Shown piece after piece: positions 51,601 to 54,354 of a stretch of 54,354 bases of DNA. The notes beneath the pieces are model-generated. The model was not told the origin of the DNA. It did not search any database and worked only from the letters and a program-made list of their open reading frames with translations. Source of the DNA: Cloacimonetes bacterium UBA5210 (GTDB taxonomy: Bacteria; Cloacimonadota; Cloacimonadia; Cloacimonadales; Cloacimonadaceae); contig DHVK01000029.1 in NCBI GenBank assembly GCA_002412625.1, forward strand, positions 30,318 to 84,671. Reading direction: 5' to 3'. The position numbers and the translations under genes are program-made. Position 1 is the first letter of the stretch; each line of letters begins with the position of its first letter.

Positions 51601-51741
51601 TTCCGTATGTCCCTCGGTATAGTGTCGATCGGTGGCCTCATCGTTTCCACCTTCCTCACTCTGATAGTAATCCCGGCGTTCTATTTTCTTAGTACGAGAA
51701 ACCAAATAGAAAAGGAGATCTGTAATGAACAGAATCGTTAA
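48649..51741 (+). CDS. RND-superfamily multidrug efflux pump (AcrB/HAE1-like)
   Basis: The 1030-aa protein is a proton-driven inner-membrane pump with 12 helices and two large periplasmic loops. Blocks include SIDRPVLVTMAILVFVVFG, VETQVTTKLEEAV, TMNMLTLTGFSTAVGILVTNSVVVIENIFRH (helix 4; usually GxxxDD, here NS in place of the paired aspartates) and MLVGIVVNNAILILDYVN. The C-terminal half has LLTYMLLAAILESFGQPLIIL. The substitution at the proton-relay position is worth noting; see findings. It overlaps the DUF3332 gene by 17 nt. Confidence 0.93.
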   Translation: MFLAKLSIDRPVLVTMAILVFVVFGVLAYLGIPLNLMPDVELPYITIQTVYPGAGPREVETQVTTKLEEAVATVPQIDYVQSYSLENVSIVVIAFELSKDVNIASAEVKDKVDAILRDLPSSIDKPSVQKIDFGSSPFMDLVLSGNLSSREMFELADGKLKDRLSQIQGVAQVSFSGGSKREIGVKLSDRIVYENNLSLMQLNQILAAQNLDMPAGNFISGSQEYSVRLKGEFASVNDIAQLEIPTQFGVKKLGQIAEITDGSEEVRQRSIYFNVAKNQIDDNIIRISITKSSDGNVVNIANEVRKALPELQADLPASMQLTVVRDDSDFIRATVSDTLGNIWLGILLTGLILFLFLHDLRSTLIVALSMPISIISTFMFLQIAGFTMNMLTLTGFSTAVGILVTNSVVVIENIFRHKDMGNKRKEASFKGTSEIAVAVLASTLTNIVVFLPIASMSSMIGGFLKEFALTVTFATIFSLIASFTLTPMLASLIIPEKTGSNKFGRKFDAMFDYFSRGYQSFLSKVLRSKKSAVGILVATVVILIVTLMLVPRLGMELMPQMDQGNINVSVELPEGYNLDTTAEVIEEIHSRAGKHKEVEHIITNLGSRGFIDTGTNLASVDIKLVDKKLRKLSTIDMVNLLIAEFADIPNARIKVAVQSGMGAGGDSAINFFLQGQDQDVLEELQVDVMKQLEGTAGLINLDSSSRPGRSEITLYPKRDRMAAIGATVYDLALAMRSSVEGMVTTAYRESGNQYDIKLSLQDSDINHPDKIMNLSIAIHGQSYVLSQLVEMDFAPGVSKLIHLDRYKTIEFTGDVSKGYTSGKVNQDITAQLEKLSLPTGYKFKWGMEAEMLNDTVSDMLRTFILAVLLTYMLLAAILESFGQPLIILSTIPLALIGAIWALLISGMAINMFSMLAMIMLVGIVVNNAILILDYVNVKRKEGVCTHDALLEAGKMKLRPILMSTMSIVIGMIPMAIGVGTAGREFRMSLGIVSIGGLIVSTFLTLIVIPAFYFLSTRNQIEKEICNEQNR

Positions 51742-52234
51742 GCTCGTAAGTATCGCCATGTTGGCGATAATCCTCACCGTTGGTGTAGCAGGATGTTTCG
51801 GCAATTTCGCCGCAACCCGTAAAGTGTATGAATTCAACGAAACATTTGGCGACAAATGGATGAACCAGATTATGTTCTGGGTGCTTAATATCGTTCCTGT
51901 ATACAATGTAGCCACATTTGCCGATGTCGTATTGTTCAATACCATCGAATTCTGGACCGGAAGCAATCCCATCGCTATGGCTCCCGGAGAAGAAGTGATC
52001 AAATATGCCCAAGAGAACGGCAAAAACCTGAAGATCACCATGCGTCAAAACCAAATCCAAGTGGAAGATATGGATAATCCTGCGGAAGAATTGCTGCTCA
52101 GCTACAAGCCCCTGGAAAAGAGCTGGTATTTCCACAGTGAAGAAGGCTTGGTCAAGATCGCTACCCTCTCCGCGGATAAAGCCGATTTCTACCATCCCAA
52201 TGGTAAGGTTCTTACCATGAACGCACCCCTTTAG
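51725..52234 (+). CDS. DUF3332-family lipoprotein
   Basis: The 169-aa product has a lipoprotein signal (TVGVAGCFG, lipidated C24). It then follows the DUF3332 pattern: TRKVYEFNETFGDKWMNQIMFWVLNIVPVYN and VVLFNTIEFWTGSNPI, a membrane-associated helix pair, ending in a short beta domain. Function of the family is unknown. AAAGGAG precedes the ATG, which lies inside the 3' end of the pump gene, suggesting co-expression with the efflux system. Confidence 0.85.
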   Translation: MNRIVKLVSIAMLAIILTVGVAGCFGNFAATRKVYEFNETFGDKWMNQIMFWVLNIVPVYNVATFADVVLFNTIEFWTGSNPIAMAPGEEVIKYAQENGKNLKITMRQNQIQVEDMDNPAEELLLSYKPLEKSWYFHSEEGLVKIATLSADKADFYHPNGKVLTMNAPL

Positions 52235-52246
52235 AAAGAGGATTTA

Positions 52247-52474
52247 ATGATAGACAGAGACAAACTCGAAGCCGTATTGGACAAAGTTCGCCCCGCCATC
52301 CAGGCGGATGGGGGAGACGTCGAACTGATCAATATCCGGGAAGACAACGTGGTGGAAGTGCGCCTCAAAGGCGCCTGCAACGGCTGCCCGATGGCAACCA
52401 TCACCCTGAAAGCCGGAATCGAACGCATCGTGAAAGAAGAGATCCCCGAAGTAGTAGAAGTGATCTCCGTGTAA
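52247..52474 (+). CDS. NifU C-terminal-domain (Nfu) iron-sulfur cluster carrier
   Basis: Nfu proteins carry and hand on Fe-S clusters. The 75-aa protein is just the Nfu domain: LDKVRPAIQADGGDVELINI and the ligands KGACNGCPMA with C44 and C47. AAAGAGG lies before the ATG. It follows the DUF3332 gene by 12 nt and is closed by a strong terminator. Confidence 0.93.
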   Translation: MIDRDKLEAVLDKVRPAIQADGGDVELINIREDNVVEVRLKGACNGCPMATITLKAGIERIVKEEIPEVVEVISV

Positions 52475-52490
52475 GCGTTCTGCCAATATC

Positions 52491-52520
52491 AAAGCCCCTT
52501 CACCCCGGTGAGGGGGCTTT
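52491..52520 (+). terminator. Rho-independent-type terminator after nfu
   Basis: AAAGCCCCTTCACC and GGTGAGGGGGCTTT form a 13- to 14-bp stem with one G-T pair and a minimal loop. It is palindromic, so it may serve both strands. TTT ends the stem and ATCATATTTA follows, so the U-tract is short. Confidence 0.75.
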
Positions 52521-52534
52521 ATCATATTTATCCG

Positions 52535-52762
52535 CAGCCCGGAACTCGCCCCTCCCGGGGCGTTTTTCTGCCAATCTTCCCCCAATGCCAACATCCCAGC
52601 CCGGAACTCGCCCCTCCCGGGGCGTTTTTCTGCAAATCTTCCCCTATCTAAGCAAAAGCGGATAAAGCACGCAACACGATGATTGCGTATATACAAAGCC
52701 ACTGTCTGCCTGCTATACTGGGTACTAACCGACAGAAATACGCCCCGGGAGGGACGAGTTCC
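52535..52762 (+). repeat. Duplicated terminator repeat with inverted third copy
   Basis: Two 48-bp direct copies (52535-52582 and 52597-52644) differ at one position. Each contains CGCCCC-TCCC-GGGGCG followed by TTTTT, a good terminator. A third copy lies inverted at 52733-52762 (28 of 30 identical over the shared part). The remaining sequence to the PadR gene (52763-52957) shows no gene. Confidence 0.78.
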
Positions 52763-52957
52763 AGTAGCCCCCGTGGACTTCGAAGCGCCACTACAATCAT
52801 TGCCTCTACATCCATCCTATCCAGCGCTTTGGACTTCACGCAGCACGATGATCCCCCGCCCACATTATTATTCACATACAATATCCCTTGACGAAAGCAT
52901 AGGCCTCACAAAACTGACTCCGAATGCATGCTTTCAATACAATCAAAGAGGTGACAC

Positions 52958-53497
52958 ATGAGTATCTCCGTTGCAGAAGCCGCTTTATTGGGCTTGTTGA
53001 GTGAGGGTGCCAAGCATCCTTATCAGATTGAAAAGGACGTCCAGTTTCGCGATATGCGCTATTGGACCGAGCTCTCGATGTCGGCGATTTACAAGCTGCT
53101 CTCGAAGCTGGAATTTATGAATTATGTGGAATCCCAAACCGAATTGAGTGCCGAAAACCGTGCTCGTAAAGTCTATCAGCTTACCCCGGACGGAGAAGAG
53201 GCATTCAAAGAAAAACTGCGTGAATTGCTGTCCGAGGCAGAGCATGTCCGCTGGCAGGTGGACGTGGCGTTCTACAATCTGGACATGCTGGAACGGGAAG
53301 AACAGATCTCCCTGCTAAAGGCATATCGGCAGAAAGTAGAGCAGCACATCGCCGGCTATCGTGATCTGGAGGCCTTTATGACCGGCGAAGGCTGCCGCAT
53401 CTATCCCCTTAGCATCGCCCTGCGACCGATCTTCATGATGGAAGGTGAACTCCGGTGGGTGGACGATTTTATCCGCCGGATCGAAGCGCAAGACTAA
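52958..53497 (+). CDS. PadR-family transcriptional regulator
   Basis: The 179-aa protein has the PadR winged helix at residues about 5-85 (EAALLGLLSEGAKHPYQIEKDV, LSMSAIYKLLSKLEFMNYVES, RKVYQLTPDGEEAFKEKLRELL). A helical dimerisation arm follows (about 95-170) in the long-arm, PadR-s1-like style. GAGGTG precedes the ATG. Targets are unknown; no transporter is adjacent. Confidence 0.92.
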   Translation: MSISVAEAALLGLLSEGAKHPYQIEKDVQFRDMRYWTELSMSAIYKLLSKLEFMNYVESQTELSAENRARKVYQLTPDGEEAFKEKLRELLSEAEHVRWQVDVAFYNLDMLEREEQISLLKAYRQKVEQHIAGYRDLEAFMTGEGCRIYPLSIALRPIFMMEGELRWVDDFIRRIEAQD

Positions 53498-53523
53498 GCC
53501 AACAAAGCTTATCAAATCTACAG

Positions 53524-53549
53524 GATCGGAGCTTGCAAAAGCTCCGATC
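53524..53549 (+). repeat. Perfect 11-bp palindrome with GCAA loop
   Basis: GATCGGAGCTT-GCAA-AAGCTCCGATC lies 26 nt past the PadR stop. The GNRA-type loop and long perfect stem suggest RNA folding. It could close the PadR transcript, though no T-run follows. CGGAG echoes the other palindromes of this window. Confidence 0.6.
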
Positions 53550-53678
53550 ATCATATTCTGCAAAGGATTGCAGCCTCATATACCGCATCCCCACCTTGCC
53601 ACCATTCCCACCTGGCTATCTGCCGCAACCTACTGAAAATTCATGTGTTTAAGCGAATATCTCGCTCTTTTGATAGTC

Positions 53679-53755
53679 TTAATCATGTGTTAATCCCCTC
53701 TTAATCAAGCCTTAACTATTAACGCTTGATTAAGAGGGGATGGACACGTGATTAA
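53679..53755. repeat. 32-bp near-perfect inverted repeat with 11-bp-phased TTAATC boxes
   Basis: The arms (53679-53710 and 53724-53755) match at 29 of 32 positions around a 13-nt AT-rich centre. In the left arm TTAATC starts at 53679, 53690 and 53701 and TTAAC at 53712, exactly 11 bp apart. In the right arm GATTAA starts at 53728 and 53750, with GATGGA at 53739, the same phase. This looks like phased protein-binding sites (iterons, an operator or a recombination/transposon end). Confidence 0.75.
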
Positions 53756-53832
53756 AGCTTAGTAGGCAGGGCGGAACTGGGTAAAAAAGAAATTGTTTGC
53801 AAATATTTGTAAATGGGTATCAAGTGACAACG

Positions 53833-53868
53833 AAATCTGCAAATTGTGCAGGCAAATCTGCAAACTGT
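53833..53868 (+). repeat. Paired AAATCTGCAAA direct repeats
   Basis: AAATCTGCAAATTGT (53833-53847) and AAATCTGCAAACTGT (53854-53868) are 21 bp apart, two helical turns. TTTGCAAATATTTGTAAAT lies just upstream. They sit about 55-90 nt before the last open frame, where an operator would be expected. No other gene is seen in 53498-53923. Confidence 0.55.
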
Positions 53869-53923
53869 CGCATCCTTAACAAGACCCTTTTGATGGGTTT
53901 TTGACAGGAATTCCGATGGGAAC

Positions 53924-54354
53924 ATGATGGTTGCCGTGTCAATAGACAAGGTCAGAAATGGAATCAAGATAAATGACATCAGAAGCATTTACGGGGAAAA
54001 CAGCGAAAACATAATGGCATGGTTCCGTGATAATCAAGATCAATTCACCTACATCAATAAAGAAAAAAGCCTGGACTGGATAAGGCGCTTAAGGGGTTCC
54101 AATTACCCCTCGCTACCTCATTCAGAACAGGCTATAAACAAGATAAACGAGTCCGTGGGCATGTCAAGCGCAAAGTTCGCTGAGGTGCGCGAAACACTTG
54201 AGCAGGATAGCACAAACCGGAATCGTCTAGCGCCCAACACAGACGAGATCGCCGAGGCAGAGCGGCAGATGGCAGCGCATGAGCGACTGAAGCGATACCA
54301 GGCTAAGGCGAACCCGAAGTCCGCAAGTGAGATGATGTATCCCCCCCCCCCCCC
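53924..54354 (+). CDS. Partial open frame of unknown function running off the window
   Basis: From ATG ATG at 53924 the frame stays open for about 143 codons to the window end without a stop. The predicted start is MMVAVSIDKVRNGIKINDIR; later parts include NIMAWFRDNQDQFTYIN and a charged helical stretch EIAEAERQMAAHERLKRYQ. I recognise no family. Ile is mostly ATA (6 of 11) and Arg includes AGA/AGG, unlike the ATC- and CGC-rich genes before it. The last codons are poly-C (proline), probably an assembly end. The preceding iteron-like region suggests a mobile or replicon gene. Confidence 0.5.
   Translation, partial: MMVAVSIDKVRNGIKINDIRSIYGENSENIMAWFRDNQDQFTYINKEKSLDWIRRLRGSNYPSLPHSEQAINKINESVGMSSAKFAEVRETLEQDSTNRNRLAPNTDEIAEAERQMAAHERLKRYQAKANPKSASEMMYPPPP

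Noticed and set aside
53881..53902. Terminator at ACCC-TTTTGAT-GGGT-TTTT
   Set aside because: Only a 4-bp stem, and it lies just before a start codon; too weak to call.
54341..54354. Poly-C run as a phase-variable tract
   Set aside because: It lies at the exact end of the sequence, where an assembly or sequencing artefact is more likely; nothing beyond can be seen.

Overview
The window (about 52% GC by eye) looks like a chromosomal contig end from an anaerobic, Gram-negative-type bacterium of the FCB group. Candidatus Cloacimonadota (Cloacimonas relatives) is my best guess. The support is a complete Rnf complex, a tungsten/molybdenum aldehyde oxidoreductase, two large secreted proteins ending in Por/T9SS- or FlgD-type C-terminal domains, outer-membrane proteins and an RND efflux set. 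No rRNA, tRNA or CRISPR was seen. The taxonomic call is inference; no search was run.

Layout. 0.03-10.2 kb (minus strand): a run of acyl-CoA dehydrogenase, small PAS protein, queH, a deoxyhypusine-synthase-like protein and an AOR-family oxidoreductase, then rnfCDGEAB and a terminator. Together these could feed reduced ferredoxin from aldehyde or acyl-CoA oxidation to a membrane ion pump. 10.2-13.9 kb: repeat-rich spacer and a 982-aa secreted CapA/PKD/sorting-domain protein. 14.1-19.7 kb (plus): kbl, rsmI, HAD phosphatase, asnB, LEA14-like lipoprotein. 20.1-24.1 kb: rpsP-khpA-rimM-trmD-rplS, then ogt, acpS, adk. 24.1-32.6 kb: potassium and signalling block trkH-trkA-PAS membrane protein, rluD, ribBA, a TPM-domain protein, an unknown membrane protein, an RCK potassium channel and a separate cyclic-nucleotide-binding protein. 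32.9 kb: a small orphan membrane protein. 33.4-36.6 kb (minus): a double-DUF1538 membrane protein followed by a protein with three PII-like modules. 36.9-44.6 kb (plus): lon, NodB-type deacetylase, plsC, outer-membrane barrel, sorting-domain protein and ATP-grasp enzyme. 45.6-52.5 kb: TetR, TolC, adaptor and RND pump, then a DUF3332 lipoprotein and an Nfu protein. 53.0 kb: PadR regulator.

The intergenic spacers carry repeated palindromes. Four large hairpins with AAGCTG/CAGCTT bases and related loops lie at 10.7, 19.8, 32.6 and 44.8 kb. Their arms differ in sequence yet still pair. A tandem array of tetraloop palindromes sits at 44.87-45.06 kb, with a decayed copy at 10.86 kb. A duplicated terminator lies at 52.5 kb.

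The last 0.7 kb differs in character. It holds a 32-bp near-perfect inverted repeat with TTAATC boxes exactly 11 bp apart, paired AAATCTGCAAA direct repeats 21 bp apart, and an open frame with unlike codon use that runs off the end in a poly-C tract. This is the best candidate for an unrecognised mobile or replication element. The PII-like/DUF1538 pair and the split potassium channel plus cNMP-sensor pair are the best candidates for under-described protein systems.
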